64,000 nucleotides of DNA from Hanleya hanleyi (GCA_036873755.1 JAVTVY010039337.1:92564-156563); one strand, 5' to 3'. Counted from the stretch's first letter, positions 49,226 through 57,956 are shown. Notes: a model not told the origin generated them from the letters alone. Numbers and translations: made by a program.

Positions 49226-49231
49226 TTTATT
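49226..49231 (-). terminator. Polyadenylation signal after the protease gene of element 1
   Basis: tttatt on the + strand is AATAAA on the minus strand, 76 bp beyond the protease stop. It could serve the capsid-protease transcripts. Confidence 0.55.
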
Positions 49232-49306
49232 CAGTGAACAACAACAACGTGAGAACAACCACGTGAAAAACTGAAGCCCAGAACAGGGGGCTATACGTGA
49301 AAAAAT

Positions 49307-49780
49307 CTAAGCCCAGAACGGCACTTGTACATTGAAATGAACGGCAGCCCAGTCATATACGAGTACCTCGCGGTCCTCGGCCTTGGGGTACTCGTCAAAC
49401 ATGTGGACGATGGTAGATAAGGGTCTTCCCCGACATCGATGGTACAGGTAAAACAAGCAATATTGTCCGCACACGCTACTGTCCAGGCTTTGCAACGTTT
49501 TAGTATTCCAACACCACGTCTCTGTGCCTTGATCCATGAAGTCTGTTAAATCGGAATGGAGGGGTGGTAGGCCGTACGGATCAAAGTGTTCGCCCTGCTC
49601 TTCTGTCAAGTACACGGCCACCCAGTGTTCACCGGGTCGATCCATCGGGTCTGTATTCAGGGCGTAAGCAGCAGGATACACACGGTCTAATGGGAACACG
49701 TCTCGGGCGAACACTCCTTGAAAGACCATGCGTGTCCCTGCATCAGTCTCCAGCACGGTGCGTATCTGGTCTGTATCCAT
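49307..49780 (-). CDS. Adenain-like cysteine protease (Polinton PRO), element 1
   Basis: The product is 157 residues from the ATG at 49780 (MDTDQIRTVLETDAG). The longer frame that begins upstream overlaps the capsid gene and has no family support; the intact homologue in element 2 also starts MDTEQ. Catalytic blocks of the adenovirus protease/Ulp1 fold are present: GEHWVAVYL with His, HFDPYGLPP with Asp, and SSVCGQYCLFYL with the Cys. It should mature capsid proteins inside the particle, as adenain does. The start lies one base after the stop codon of the major capsid gene, so the two are probably co-transcribed. The frame is intact. Confidence 0.85.
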   Translation of the reverse strand: MDTDQIRTVLETDAGTRMVFQGVFARDVFPLDRVYPAAYALNTDPMDRPGEHWVAVYLTEEQGEHFDPYGLPPLHSDLTDFMDQGTETWCWNTKTLQSLDSSVCGQYCLFYLYHRCRGRPLSTIVHMFDEYPKAEDREVLVYDWAAVHFNVQVPFWA

Positions 49781-49781
49781 G

Positions 49782-51032
49782 TTAGGTGGCAAAGTCACAC
49801 AGGACGTTACGGCTTTTATCGATTTGAATGATGTTGTCAAACTCAGCGTAGCAAATCACATTGATGGTTTTCGGTAAAGGTGTCCCGAAATGCAGTTCCA
49901 AGCGTAAGTTGCCTTTCTTGACGAGACTCAGTTGATGATCGTTGTCTAAGGTGGGAGTCAGATCGAAACAGAACAATGTGTATCCTCTGCCGAAATCGTC
50001 TGGACTGATCATATTTCCCTCGTCTTGATTGATTTGGCCAGTTGCTGTGAAGAGGTTCAGATAGCTCCGGATGTAATTGTCCGTTCCGAAATTAGGTTGT
50101 AAGGGGCGTGCCGGTCCCTGTTGGCCATCCACATGCAGGGCCACGAAATTGATGTTGAACGCTTTTAGGTTGAACGGATTCCTCGAGAGAGTCCCATTAT
50201 GACTGACGTTCTCCACACAGGCTAGGGTTAAACGCTTGGGCAAATCCCCCAGGAACAGGTTTTCTTGATTGACAATCATATTGCCTTTAGGAACGGAAAA
50301 GATCTTGGTCTGTACTCGTCGAATCGGGTACTGGGCTGGTTTTTTCTCCAAGGCTCTGATGTGCCCTAACTGTACACCTGGGCTCGGTTTCACTTTGCGT
50401 ACAAACAGATTTGCCTCTTGGATGACAACGTTATCCTCGAGGTCCTCATTCGGGGTCATCAAGGCAAACGCAGGCGTTGCGCGCACTAGTCGTATTTTGA
50501 CAGGTACTCCATTCAAGAGGTATCGGTCCTGCATGAATAAGTCCGCATGCAGACGTCCCATCATATCGACCGAGTGACTCTCTGCTGTGGCATCCACTCT
50601 CTCCGTATAGCCGTCATTATCAGGACTCGCTTCCATCTTGCCTGGGGTATCTCGGTAGAACAACGGGGCTGTCAAATACGACTTTTTAGCGTCACGCCCG
50701 TAGGATAACAGCGTTTCGATGTAGGCTCGGTACGGGTAGGTGTTGGTCGAGGCGCTCACCAGTTTATCACTCAGGGCTATATCCACTTGCTGGAATAGCG
50801 AATGAAGCCAGAGATTCACTGGACCCACGGGTGCATCTGCTTTGAGGACTGACCCATCTTTATTGGTGATTTTAGCTTTCACATATAGGTACGTATGGGC
50901 TAAATCCAGGTAGGTCGTATCTGCGTTGGTGATGGTGAATTCAATGGGGCCTGTGGCTGTAATGCTGGAAGGGGCAGATGTTCCACCCATTGACCCTCTT
51001 CGGCACTGGTCTGAGTACGTGGGACGGTCCAT
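49782..51032 (-). CDS. Putative major capsid protein (F54H12.2-like family), element 1
   Basis: The product is 416 residues and intact. Recognisable family blocks are TYLDLAHTYLYVKAKITNKD near residue 45, LHSLFQQVDIALSDKLVS near 85, TNTYPYRAYIETLLSYG near 105, DLFMQDRYLLNGVPVKIRLV near 170, YPIRRVQTKIFSVPKGN near 240, LFLGDLPKRLTLACV near 265, GYTLFCFDLTPTL near 360 and VICYAEFDNII near the end. This family sits between protease and small virion genes in animal Polintons and is thought to be a double jelly-roll hexon-like protein. Length suits that fold. The fold was not checked by structure prediction. It is 76-80% alike by eye to the partial copy in element 2. Confidence 0.75.
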   Translation of the reverse strand: MDRPTYSDQCRRGSMGGTSAPSSITATGPIEFTITNADTTYLDLAHTYLYVKAKITNKDGSVLKADAPVGPVNLWLHSLFQQVDIALSDKLVSASTNTYPYRAYIETLLSYGRDAKKSYLTAPLFYRDTPGKMEASPDNDGYTERVDATAESHSVDMMGRLHADLFMQDRYLLNGVPVKIRLVRATPAFALMTPNEDLEDNVVIQEANLFVRKVKPSPGVQLGHIRALEKKPAQYPIRRVQTKIFSVPKGNMIVNQENLFLGDLPKRLTLACVENVSHNGTLSRNPFNLKAFNINFVALHVDGQQGPARPLQPNFGTDNYIRSYLNLFTATGQINQDEGNMISPDDFGRGYTLFCFDLTPTLDNDHQLSLVKKGNLRLELHFGTPLPKTINVICYAEFDNIIQIDKSRNVLCDFAT

Positions 51033-51087
51033 AAATCAAATTCACTGTTGGTAGAAGGACACGACTCGGCATGGATGAAAGCCATCT

Positions 51088-51492
51088 TTAAGAAAAGATA
51101 TCCTTTGTCTTCGATGTGCGTCGTCGCTGGGTGGGTCGTCGACTGGTGCGTGGTCTCGGTGGTGCAGGTCTTTTATTCCCTACGGTGCGTTGTGCTTTGG
51201 TGACCAAGACGCCTCCCGCTTCTTTGGCTCGACGTTTCAGTGCTTCTTTGGGTGCCGCACCGCCCAAGACATCACCCGCGACTTGCAGTCCACTGCGCAC
51301 CGCTTGTTTGCCGATCGTTTTGACCCCACGCGTCACCAAGGGCAGGAACGTTTTGACGATGCTCCCGAGTATGTTCCCCAGCCCATGTCCTCGTTGCATG
51401 CGTGTACCTGCAAAGGCAGGAAAGCTACCCCCGGCCTGTGTGGTGTAATGATCGACGTAACTGGCTGTATGGCATTGATAAGGCACCTTCAT
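51088..51492 (-). CDS. Small basic virion-core-like protein, element 1
   Basis: The product is 134 residues. The N-terminus is MKVPYQCHTASYVDHYTTQA. A Gly-rich amphipathic stretch GHGLGNILGSIVKTFLPLVT follows near residue 35, and the tail is strongly basic and Pro/Arg-rich (PRTSRRPTQRRRTSKTK). This layout recalls adenovirus minor core and membrane-lytic proteins (pX/pVI type): a hydrophobic amphipathic segment plus a DNA-binding tail. The resemblance is in composition and position, not clear homology. It ends 56 bp before the major capsid start and abuts the end of the minor capsid frame. Confidence 0.6.
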   Translation of the reverse strand: MKVPYQCHTASYVDHYTTQAGGSFPAFAGTRMQRGHGLGNILGSIVKTFLPLVTRGVKTIGKQAVRSGLQVAGDVLGGAAPKEALKRRAKEAGGVLVTKAQRTVGNKRPAPPRPRTSRRPTQRRRTSKTKDIFS

Positions 51493-52666
51493 TATGCAAA
51501 GTGAACCGCTCGGACTTGACGGAAATGAAGTGTCAGCACCACTTTCCCACGCTCGAATGCGATCGGTTGACCGGTGTCTTCTCTTATATCGATGACGATG
51601 GAGCTAATATCGGTCTGACTGCCCGGTAGATACACGATATGCCTGAAACTGTGGGTGACTTGAGCTCCATACGTGCCTTTCACCGGGCAGACGCGCAGTA
51701 GAGGTACGTTGCTGTCGCCGACAATGTGTGCATCGACCACGTCCGAGTAGATGTACAGGCCATACATACCACCACGCATGTCCATCGGGATGTGGGCTCT
51801 CTCGCCGGTGGGGCCAGCGTACCCCCGTAGATGGAGACCAAGCATTTGCTGTAGGGTAGGACTGAGTTCGACACTCACGTTGGGGCTGAGCGTGAGATTG
51901 GCCTTGTCGTTGTGTGCGTTGTAATCGAAGTCCACATGATTTTTGAAGGGGAAAGATTTGATGGGTTTTGAAGTATTCGTGACGTCTCCGGTTCCCGGTT
52001 CCGGTTCTCCGGTTCCCAAGGTTGTGGTGAGAGTCGTGGTGCACGACTGGGTGATTGCATAAAGGCCCAGCGGTGGGGATTCCCCACCAATTCCTGTGGT
52101 ACATGCATGTCTTTCAAGCCTTGAGCGAAGACCTCCCATCCTCGAGGATCCGTGTGTGACCTGCGTTGACGCATCAGGTCATTCACTAAATCCGTCATGT
52201 GGGTACCGGGGACCACCTGATTCTGTACCAGGAGTTCACCTTTATCATTCCAAGTCATGTTAGGATTCTGTTTCATCCGTTGTAATACCAGGCCAGCTTG
52301 TTTCTTGAACGACGCAGGTACACTCTTCAGGACTTCGTCTTCGACCCACTGTGGGGCTGTAGGTGGTACCCCTGGTAACGGCGGCTGTTGGTGTGGTGCT
52401 GAGGTCGGTGGTGTGTCGCGTGATGGTGGTGGTGCTGTTGGGGTAGAGAGGGTTTTGTATTGGTCCATGAACGTCATGTACCGTTGAAGCATTTCATTGT
52501 ACTGTTGTACTTTCTCACTGTCGCTTAACCCCGGTCGTTGTAAGATCTGACGCATCTCTTCATCGAGTGTGTTTATCGTCTTCACCGTAGAGGGTACGGG
52601 GTACGGTGATTGGAGGTTTTGAAGGAGCCGAGGTTCGACGAGAACCATTTTTTTCGTGTGGTTCAT
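51492..52666 (-). pseudogene. Putative minor capsid (penton-like) protein, element 1, frame-disrupted
   Basis: Two overlapping minus frames make up this locus. The first (52666-51875) starts MNHTKKMVLVEPRLL, has a Pro/Thr-rich linker and then TWNDKGELLVQNQVVPGTHM and TDLVNDLMRQRR. The second (52139-51492) carries the C-terminal domain: VDFDYNAHNDKANLTLSPNV, MRGGMYGLYIYSDVV and FRHIVYLPGSQTD. The first frame turns to unlikely sequence after LVGNPHRW (about 52080), and the second gains sense at about the same place, which suggests one gene with a frame change near 52.0-52.1 kb. The last domain is a fair candidate for the single jelly-roll penton protein of Polintons. Two separate overlapping genes remain possible. 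Confidence 0.55.
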
Positions 52667-53010
52667 TGTCGGCCGAACAGTCCACCCAATACTGGAAACA
52701 CGGAAGCGACCAACGGTGCTAAAATGGCCCCGAGAAAGCCTCCTTTCTGTAACACCTTCTTCTTTTGTGTTTGAGAGACTCGCTTCTGGACTAAGGTTCG
52801 CAGACCTGTCTTATGCTTGGCCAACTTCGCCTTCTGAGCCGGAGTCAGTGGTACGTTGCCTTTTAAGATATTGAGGCCAATCTCACACAGACAGCACACG
52901 AGAGCAGGGTCTGCCCCACGTACAATGGTTCGGACTAACTCGGGTGGGGCCGTCTTCAATACACGGAGCGTCGGAGCGTGCTTCCGTACTCGAGCAGACA
53001 TCATGTACAA
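52663..53010 (-). CDS. Small protein with hydrophobic Gly-rich tail, element 1
   Basis: The product is 115 residues, or 112 from the second likely start MSARVRK. A leucine- and cysteine-bearing block (GADPALVCCLCEIGLNILKG) is followed by a basic linker (TPAQKAKLAKHKTGLRTL) and a hydrophobic end (GGFLGAILAPLVASVFPVLG). A small gene of this build accompanies the ATPase in animal Polintons as I remember them. Its role is unknown; a membrane-active virion peptide is possible. It overlaps the end of the ATPase frame and the start of the minor capsid gene by 4 bases. Confidence 0.6.
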   Translation of the reverse strand: MYMMSARVRKHAPTLRVLKTAPPELVRTIVRGADPALVCCLCEIGLNILKGNVPLTPAQKAKLAKHKTGLRTLVQKRVSQTQKKKVLQKGGFLGAILAPLVASVFPVLGGLFGRQ

Positions 53011-53623
53011 CTAATGCTAGAACCTCCAATCCTACCCTTTTTATTACGGGGCAACAAAGACAACATAAACAAGGAGGGTCGGGGGTGGCTTGCTTCAGGT
53101 CGAAGAGCATATACCCATACTGAGGAGTTGTGGCATCTTTAAAGGCTTCCAACGCAAACGCAGTACGTCCAGGGTACATCTGTCTCGCCAGGTGCAGCAG
53201 TTGAGTGGTATCTCTCGGGTTTTTGAAGATCACCAGGTAGTGGGCATTTAAGCTGATGTTCCGATGTTCTTTGTTTTTACTGAACAGATTCTGGACGATA
53301 TAGATGATGCTCAACCGTCGATGATGGCTGCCTTTCGTAAAGAGTTGGGTGACCCGACTGTCCGTCTCCGCCATGAGATCATCCAGAACCACCAAGGTGT
53401 CCGGTTCCAAATCGGCCAAGTTGGGTAACCCTTCCACGAAGGTGATGTGGGGCATTGCTGCATACGCCGCTTGCCATTCTCCGTAACACCACACGACTCG
53501 GGCAATGGGTGGGGAGATCATGCTGTCGGCGTGTTCGATGAGCTTCCTGACGAAGTGCGTTTTGCCGGAACCCGTCGGTCCTGCGATGACGCAAGTGAAG
53601 GGATGTTGCCACCGAGGGTCCAT
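52883..53623 (-). CDS. FtsK/HerA-type genome-packaging ATPase, element 1
   Basis: The frame is 246 codons from MDPRWQHPFTCVIAGPTGSG. Walker A is GPTGSGKT at residues 15-22, and Walker B is TLVVLDD near residue 78. The sensor-like IIYIVQNLF follows near 108, then HYLVIFKNPRD. This is the A32/FtsK-HerA family used by Polintons and related viruses to pump DNA into capsids. After DLKQATPDP (about residue 185) the sequence becomes Cys-rich and unlike the family, so the true end may be near 53060 or the last part may be frame-shifted. The first 106 bases overlap the C-terminus of the membrane protein gene. Confidence 0.85.
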   Translation of the reverse strand: MDPRWQHPFTCVIAGPTGSGKTHFVRKLIEHADSMISPPIARVVWCYGEWQAAYAAMPHITFVEGLPNLADLEPDTLVVLDDLMAETDSRVTQLFTKGSHHRRLSIIYIVQNLFSKNKEHRNISLNAHYLVIFKNPRDTTQLLHLARQMYPGRTAFALEAFKDATTPQYGYMLFDLKQATPDPPCLCCLCCPVIKRVGLEVLALVVHDVCSSTEARSDAPCIEDGPTRVSPNHCTWGRPCSRVLSV

Positions 53624-54081
53624 GGTTGGAGGTGTATCCGCTGCCGTGGTAACCCACTCTTGTAAATTTGGTACGAGTGAACTGCGGTCGTCGATGCGTC
53701 GAGCTTTGGTACCGTTGTCGACGGACGCTCACTGTGGGTGGTCGTACTGGACACCGCAATACTTGGTGTAGGTGTGGCCTGTATACTCGGTGTGGAGGTC
53801 GATGTGGACTGTATACTTGGTGTGGCGGTCGATGTGGACTGTATACTCGGTGTGGTGGTGAATGGGGTGGTTTCGACCACGGGTGCTATCTGTAGACTGG
53901 TTTGACTGGCACTCACGGTTGGTGTTCTAGGTTGGTTAAGTAGAGAGACGAGGTACATGACGTCGTAAAACACGCCGCCGTACAACACACCCAGCAGGGT
54001 TACCAATGTCACCACAAAGCCCACTTGCGCTTTGCGCGTTTTGGGAAACGTAATGTTCAGAGGCGGTCGTTGCTTGTCCAT
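53518..54081 (-). CDS. Ser/Thr-rich single-pass membrane protein, element 1
   Basis: From MDKQRPPLNITFPKTRKAQV the product is 187 residues. A hydrophobic helix VGFVVTLVTLLGVLYGGVFY lies near residues 20-45, and a mucin-like ectodomain follows in which TPSIQSTST-type units recur three or four times, with many Thr, Ser and Pro. A short N-terminus and an uncleaved signal-anchor suggest type II or III topology. A longer frame opens at 54201 but would overlap the integrase, so the later ATG is preferred. No homologue is recognised. It could be an entry, exit or attachment protein, which is inference only. The repeats are likely variable between copies. Confidence 0.6.
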   Translation of the reverse strand: MDKQRPPLNITFPKTRKAQVGFVVTLVTLLGVLYGGVFYDVMYLVSLLNQPRTPTVSASQTSLQIAPVVETTPFTTTPSIQSTSTATPSIQSTSTSTPSIQATPTPSIAVSSTTTHSERPSTTVPKLDASTTAVHSYQIYKSGLPRQRIHLQPWTLGGNIPSLASSQDRRVPAKRTSSGSSSNTPTA

Positions 54082-54137
54082 AGCACCGTGTTCATGGTCG
54101 AGCGTGAAATGAAGGATGCCGGTAGTGATGTCTGGTT

Positions 54138-55185
54138 TTATAGTGGTTTGATCTGGTTGGCGGCGACCCAGGAATTGAACGAGCTGGGCCAGCCTTGCCA
54201 TTTGACGAAATGAAATGGGATGCCACGTCGACGTTCTGTTTTCAAAATCTGCTCCACCGTGTAGTAGTCTTGCTTTGTTTTTACGACAGGCTGTAATTCT
54301 ACGTCGTAAAACGTCCCTTGCAGTGTTTCTCCTTGCAGATCTTCCAGTTCATAGACTCGCGGTTGTCGGGGTAGGCGCCGTTTAATCAGGAAGTGCTCAT
54401 CGCTCCAGTTGGGGAGATAACTCTTCTCGAACTTGCCCTTGACTTTACTGATCCGTACAGGGTCCCCGACCTTGAACACCTCCTTCGGTACTCGTTGCGA
54501 TTGCATGGGGTACAAGACACGTCGGACTTGGGCTTCATTGCCTTGGGTGACGGTAATGGGGGCTCTCTGTATACTCCGGTGATAGGCTCGATTGTAACCA
54601 CTCACAAGTTTCGGTAGAACATCGATGTACCGCCGTGTATTCTTGTACGTGAAATATTTGTACATGCGGCCTTTAAATGTCCTGTTGAACCTTTCCACCA
54701 CGGAAGCCTTCGTCTCGTTGTAGGTGTGAAAGAAGAAGACCTTCTGTTTCTTGAGAAAGGCTTGGAAGGGTCGGTTGAGGAATTCTGTGCCTTCGTCGGT
54801 TTGCAAATACAAGGGTTTGCGCCCAGTCTTGAAGATGTCCTTGAAAGCCGCTATGAGATTCGCCCCTGTTTTCGTCCGGATGGGTACCACCCACGCATAC
54901 AGGATATCGATTCCCATCGTTGTGTTTGGCAAACGCGCTCATATCGACCAAATCCGCCTGCCATTGGGCATCAATACCACCCACGATGACCCGGTTCCGT
55001 AGAAAATGACGGCGGGCCGCTCGATGTAAGGTATAGGTGTCTTGTTGTTTTAACCAATCTCGGACTTGGGCACGTTGTATCCCCTGGGGTTTGGCCGCTC
55101 GATAGAGAGCCAACAATGCACTATAGGCCGCCGGACTGTCGGGACTGTAGTATAAGTTATCCGACACCTTCTCCCAGCGCTTCAT
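54138..55185 (-). pseudogene. Retroviral-type integrase (rve) with chromodomain, element 1, one frameshift
   Basis: Two minus frames form one gene. The first (from 55185) opens MKRWEKVSDNLYYSPDSPAA, has QVRDWLKQQDTYTLHRAARR, then QWQADLVDM with the first catalytic Asp. After NDGNRYP it loses sense at about 54920, where the second frame (54932-54138) takes over. The second frame supplies LQTDEGTEFLN with the second Asp and KASVVERFNRT with the Glu. A C-terminal chromodomain follows: YYTVEQILKTERRRGIPFHF and VKWQGWPSSFNSWV. The D,D,E set is complete, so only the frame change breaks it. Polinton integrases insert the element and make 6-bp target duplications; a chromodomain may bias where. Confidence 0.85.
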
Positions 55186-55219
55186 GGTGACAAAATGATG
55201 ATGGACTCGGAGAGTATCG

Positions 55220-55225
55220 TTTATT
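55220..55225 (-). terminator. Polyadenylation signal after the 167-aa gene
   Basis: tttatt on the + strand (AATAAA on the minus strand) lies 18 bp beyond the stop of the gene at 55243. It falls in the 57-bp gap before the integrase start. Confidence 0.5.
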
Positions 55226-55242
55226 TATAACATGTTCGGGCT

Positions 55243-55746
55243 CTACCACCGTTGTGTTGGTTGACTGAGTCTAGCCGGGTAATCAATGGCATCGTCGTCT
55301 GGCTCCGCTTCATTGCTAGAAATTTGTTCATTGGGTTCAGCCAGCGCGTCCTCAATAGCGCGAGACCACCCCAACTGAACAGCTGACCGCTCGTCCGGTG
55401 TAAACAGCTGGTCCACAATAGGCACCACTTTCTCGACGGCTGTCCACAGATCGGGGTCTAGGGTGAAGCCTCGCGTAGGGTCTTGGTAACGCCCCAGGCG
55501 TGCGAAGAAGGGTCCACGGTGTACGTAGATGGCATTGTCTATGTGGATGAAGTTTCCGTCGAGCTCACCGCTCAACACCCGTTTAAATTTGGTCCAGCCG
55601 TCACGGTGTAGGGTAACCGTATTCAATGCGGACTCCGGATCCGACCCACAGACATCGCGGTCTTCCACGAGGGTGACTTTATCTTCATAGACGTGTAACC
55701 CCACCTCAGGAGTAAGGGGCAGGATGGCTCGTATGACTGGTGACAT
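55243..55746 (-). CDS. Unknown 167-aa protein next to the right TIR, element 1
   Basis: From MSPVIRAILPLTPEVGLHVY the frame gives 167 residues. The longer frame to 56028 runs through TIR sequence and a duplicated promoter-like block, so it is not preferred. Visible blocks are VTLVEDRDVCGSDP, TLHRDGWTKFKRVL, NAIYVHRGPFFARLGRY and an acidic C-terminal tail (SSNEAEPDDDAIDYPAR). No signal peptide or membrane span is seen. It is the first gene inward from the right terminus, before the integrase, a position that often holds early or host-interaction genes. I do not recognise the family. Confidence 0.55.
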   Translation of the reverse strand: MSPVIRAILPLTPEVGLHVYEDKVTLVEDRDVCGSDPESALNTVTLHRDGWTKFKRVLSGELDGNFIHIDNAIYVHRGPFFARLGRYQDPTRGFTLDPDLWTAVEKVVPIVDQLFTPDERSAVQLGWSRAIEDALAEPNEQISSNEAEPDDDAIDYPARLSQPTQRW

Positions 55747-55883
55747 GGTTGACGAAATGGCGACGGGTGAATGACGTACACTCTGACTGACCCTCGTATT
55801 TATGGGTAGGTCCCTCGGTGACATGGTTGACCCAATAACGACCGGTGAATGACGCACACTGTGACTGACCCTCGTATTTATGG
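55741..55883 (-). promoter_or_regulatory. Duplicated promoter-like block before the 167-aa gene
   Basis: A 65-bp block occurs twice, 78 bp apart (55741-55805 and 55819-55883). On the minus strand each copy has a TATA-like ccataaatac followed about 45-55 bp later by an ATG in a similar context. The inner ATG (55744-55746) opens the 167-aa frame; the outer one is in the same frame, so it would add 26 residues. Confidence 0.5.
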
Positions 55884-56310
55884 CCCAGGTGCCCTCGTTG
55901 CCCCTGGCGGCAAAAACCGGAACTAGGGGGAGATAACTCTGGGCTGTCACCCCACAGTGACCTTTTGACCCGGATGTGACCTTTTGACCCGGATGTGACG
56001 TCATAGTGACCTCAAAGGCGAAAAGCAACGTATGGCCCTGGGACTACTTTTTTCCGGATCGCAACACCGCCGGACTACTTTCTAGCCGCATCACCGTCAG
56101 ACCGCGGAAGAATACATATCACGTGACCGGAAGTAACCTCTGACCTTTGACCTCTGTGACCTTTGACCTGGATGTGACCTTTGACGGCTTCTGATTGGAC
56201 GAGAGCTCTGTGACGTCATCGATGACGTCATCTCATTTGCATAAATCATAAGGAATTTAGCCTTTTACTACTACTTTCGTTACTATTTCACAATAGTGCG
56301 CAAGATTTTA
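55877..56310. repeat. Right terminal inverted repeat of element 1
   Basis: This is the inverted counterpart of 41190-41765 without the MITE. It has the same DR1 pairs (TGACCTTTGACCT at 56141-56153 and 56157-56169), E-box CACGTG (56120-56125), ETS-type site, CCAAT box, two CRE palindromes and octamer, in mirror order. It also has two copies of 'tgacctttt..gacccggat' near 55960-56000. The outermost bases show a short repeat (aatagtgcgca, twice). Confidence 0.9.
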
Positions 56311-56451
56311 AAATAGTGCGCAGGAGGGGATAGAGATTAGATGTACGTCAGTTTCAGAGGTGGGTGATTCGTAATAAAATTATCTAAAACCCTCGCTGGA
56401 GGTGACTGGGGCCGACCTATAGCCCTCATACTGGTGAGGGCTATATATTAT

Positions 56452-56742
56452 TTAGCTAGCAGAAAGAAAGACCCTTTCACATCCAACGCCTATGAAGTAG
56501 CAGTTGCCTCCCTCATGTATATCCCCCGAGACCAACAGTGCTAAAAAATTTTGCTGCCATTTCGGCGGGGGACTTAGCATCCTCTGGCTGCTTGTTATCT
56601 TTCCACTTTCTTTCCTAACTTTATATCTCTGTTTTTCGCGTGTCAAATATTCTCTGTGTCTGTTTGGGTCATATTTTATTTTTTGTCTATATCTCCTCGA
56701 TCGTTCAGCAGACGTGAGAGGCATTCTGTAAGTAAATTGCAA
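56452..56742 (-). pseudogene. N-terminal part of an HGKG-family transposon-like gene
   Basis: From MPLTSAERSRRYRQKIKYDP the frame continues NRHREYLTREKQRYKVRKES. This 'AER.rrYR.k.k.dp..h.eyl..ek.ry..r...gki' block is what I remember as the N-terminus of the same protein family whose later parts lie broken at 35.1-37.0 kb. After GKITSSQRML the frame runs into unrelated sequence. It lies between the two Polintons and overlaps neither. Confidence 0.45.
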
Positions 56743-57590
56743 ATCAATATATTTAAAGTCAAAACCTAAAGTATAATTAGGCTTGAAAACGCTGTTATTA
56801 CCTATAGCGAAACGTCACCATCCAATAAATCATGAATTCCACGAAATCTAACCAAAATATAATTCCGTCACATAATTCAAAATCTCGGTTATATGTCAAT
56901 AATGAACAATTTTGCCCATGTTACTGACCAGTCATTCTCGCTCTTTCACATTCAGTCGATCATACGTACATTGCCGGGCACATGACAACAGAATTCATGT
57001 GTCTAGGTCTGTCCTCAGAACTTTTCAGACCGGATAAAACTGAAACTTGGAAAATAAGAAAAATCTTAACTCCTTAAAAAAAACATGGACCAAAATGTAA
57101 TTCCGTCACGCAGTTTTGCTCAACCACATAAATCAATTTGAAACTTTACTTGACAAGAATCAGATATAATGTAGTCCAGACGCTCAGGATTCGAATTAAA
57201 CGTCACCTAAAACGAGAAACACTCAAGTTTTGATGGAATACATGTATGTATGTATCCAACACGTCTTCATAAGGTGGTTACTTCACTGTAATTCCGTCAC
57301 GCGGTATTCTAATGTCACGTGATCAGGTGCAAAACAACTGTATTTCTCCTTTTTTCTCTCATCCTACAGTTCCCAGTAATGGGGTTAGGAAAATGACATT
57401 CTAAAACAGAAGTTACCATGGACGAGTAATAACAGGGGTTCAGAAAAACTGAAAACATGGGTACCTTGTAAGTAGTGTATAGCGAGCAACTAAAGTTAAC
57501 TTTCACCCGGATGTAACTATGACGTCACAACTGTATGGTTTGTAACGAGGCTTTTGATTGGTTGAATTGTAAGTGTGAGGTTGAATTTGA
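56743..57590. other. Spacer between the two elements, left end of element 2 not located
   Basis: No gene is seen. The phrase 'aattccgtcac' recurs four times (about 56861, 57100, 57290 and near). A motif pair 'cacccggatgtaactatgac' and gtcacaactg at 57508-57535 resembles part of element 1's TIR, so the left terminus of element 2 may lie in 57.2-57.6 kb. Confidence 0.4.
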
Positions 57591-57905
57591 TTGGTTGAGG
57601 TGTCGTCCCTGTTGTAAAGCAAGATGGTGGGTGTCGGCCCTGTTGTAAAGCAAGATGGTGGCGTGATAGCAAGATGGCGGTGTGGTTCGGAGATGTTCGG
57701 GTGTGTTCGGGTGTGTTCGGGCCTGTTCGCGAAGGGTGGAAAGCAAGATGTCGGTTGTCGGTCCTGTTGTAAAGCAAGATGGCGGTTGTCGTCCCTGTTG
57801 TAAAGCAAAATGGTGGCTGTGGGCCCTGTTGTAAAGCAAGATGTCGGAGTTGGTTCGTGAATGTTCGGGAATGGGGTGAAAAACATATAAAAGTAGGTGA
57901 TTTTT
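57591..57905. repeat. About 31-bp tandem repeats upstream of PolB 2
   Basis: The unit 'ccctgttgtaaagcaagatg' plus a GGYGGNTGTCG-like end occurs at about 57608, 57639, 57762, 57793 and 57824, with gtgttcggg repeats near 57700. The open frames across it on the minus strand are products of the repeat. Confidence 0.8.
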
Positions 57906-57956
57906 AGTGAATGGGTTATAATCATTGGACTACTTTGGGAAGTTTTTTCACCACTG

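Larger units (their letters stand above)
45980..49306. other. 3.3-kb non-coding interval between PolB and protease in element 1
   Basis: No gene is recognised. It contains a hairpin element (46335-46474), a direct repeat (46663-46838), an apparent LINE 3' tail on the minus strand ('gataagataactttattgac', about 47139) and the 152-bp repeat array. In element 2 the matching interval between PolB and protease is only about 360 bp, so most of this is extra. Confidence 0.6.
41190..56310. mobile_element. Polinton/Maverick-type virus-like element 1 (about 15.1 kb)
   Basis: Long inverted terminal repeats enclose a polymerase B, integrase, packaging ATPase, adenain-like protease and two capsid-type genes. 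This is the defining Polinton set, and the size is typical. All genes lie on the minus strand. The integrase, PolB and minor capsid gene are each broken by one frame change, so the copy is not autonomous as assembled. Precise ends and the 6-bp target duplication expected for Polintons could not be read because the outer edges (poly-A on the left, a short repeated gcgca motif on the right) are blurred. Confidence 0.85.

Noticed and set aside
53379..53771. Plus- and minus-strand frames overlapping the ATPase start
   Set aside because: They lack motifs and lie over the well-supported ATPase and membrane protein frames.
57503..57925. Three overlapping minus-strand frames of 86-140 aa
   Set aside because: They cover tandem repeats in several frames and have no domain content.
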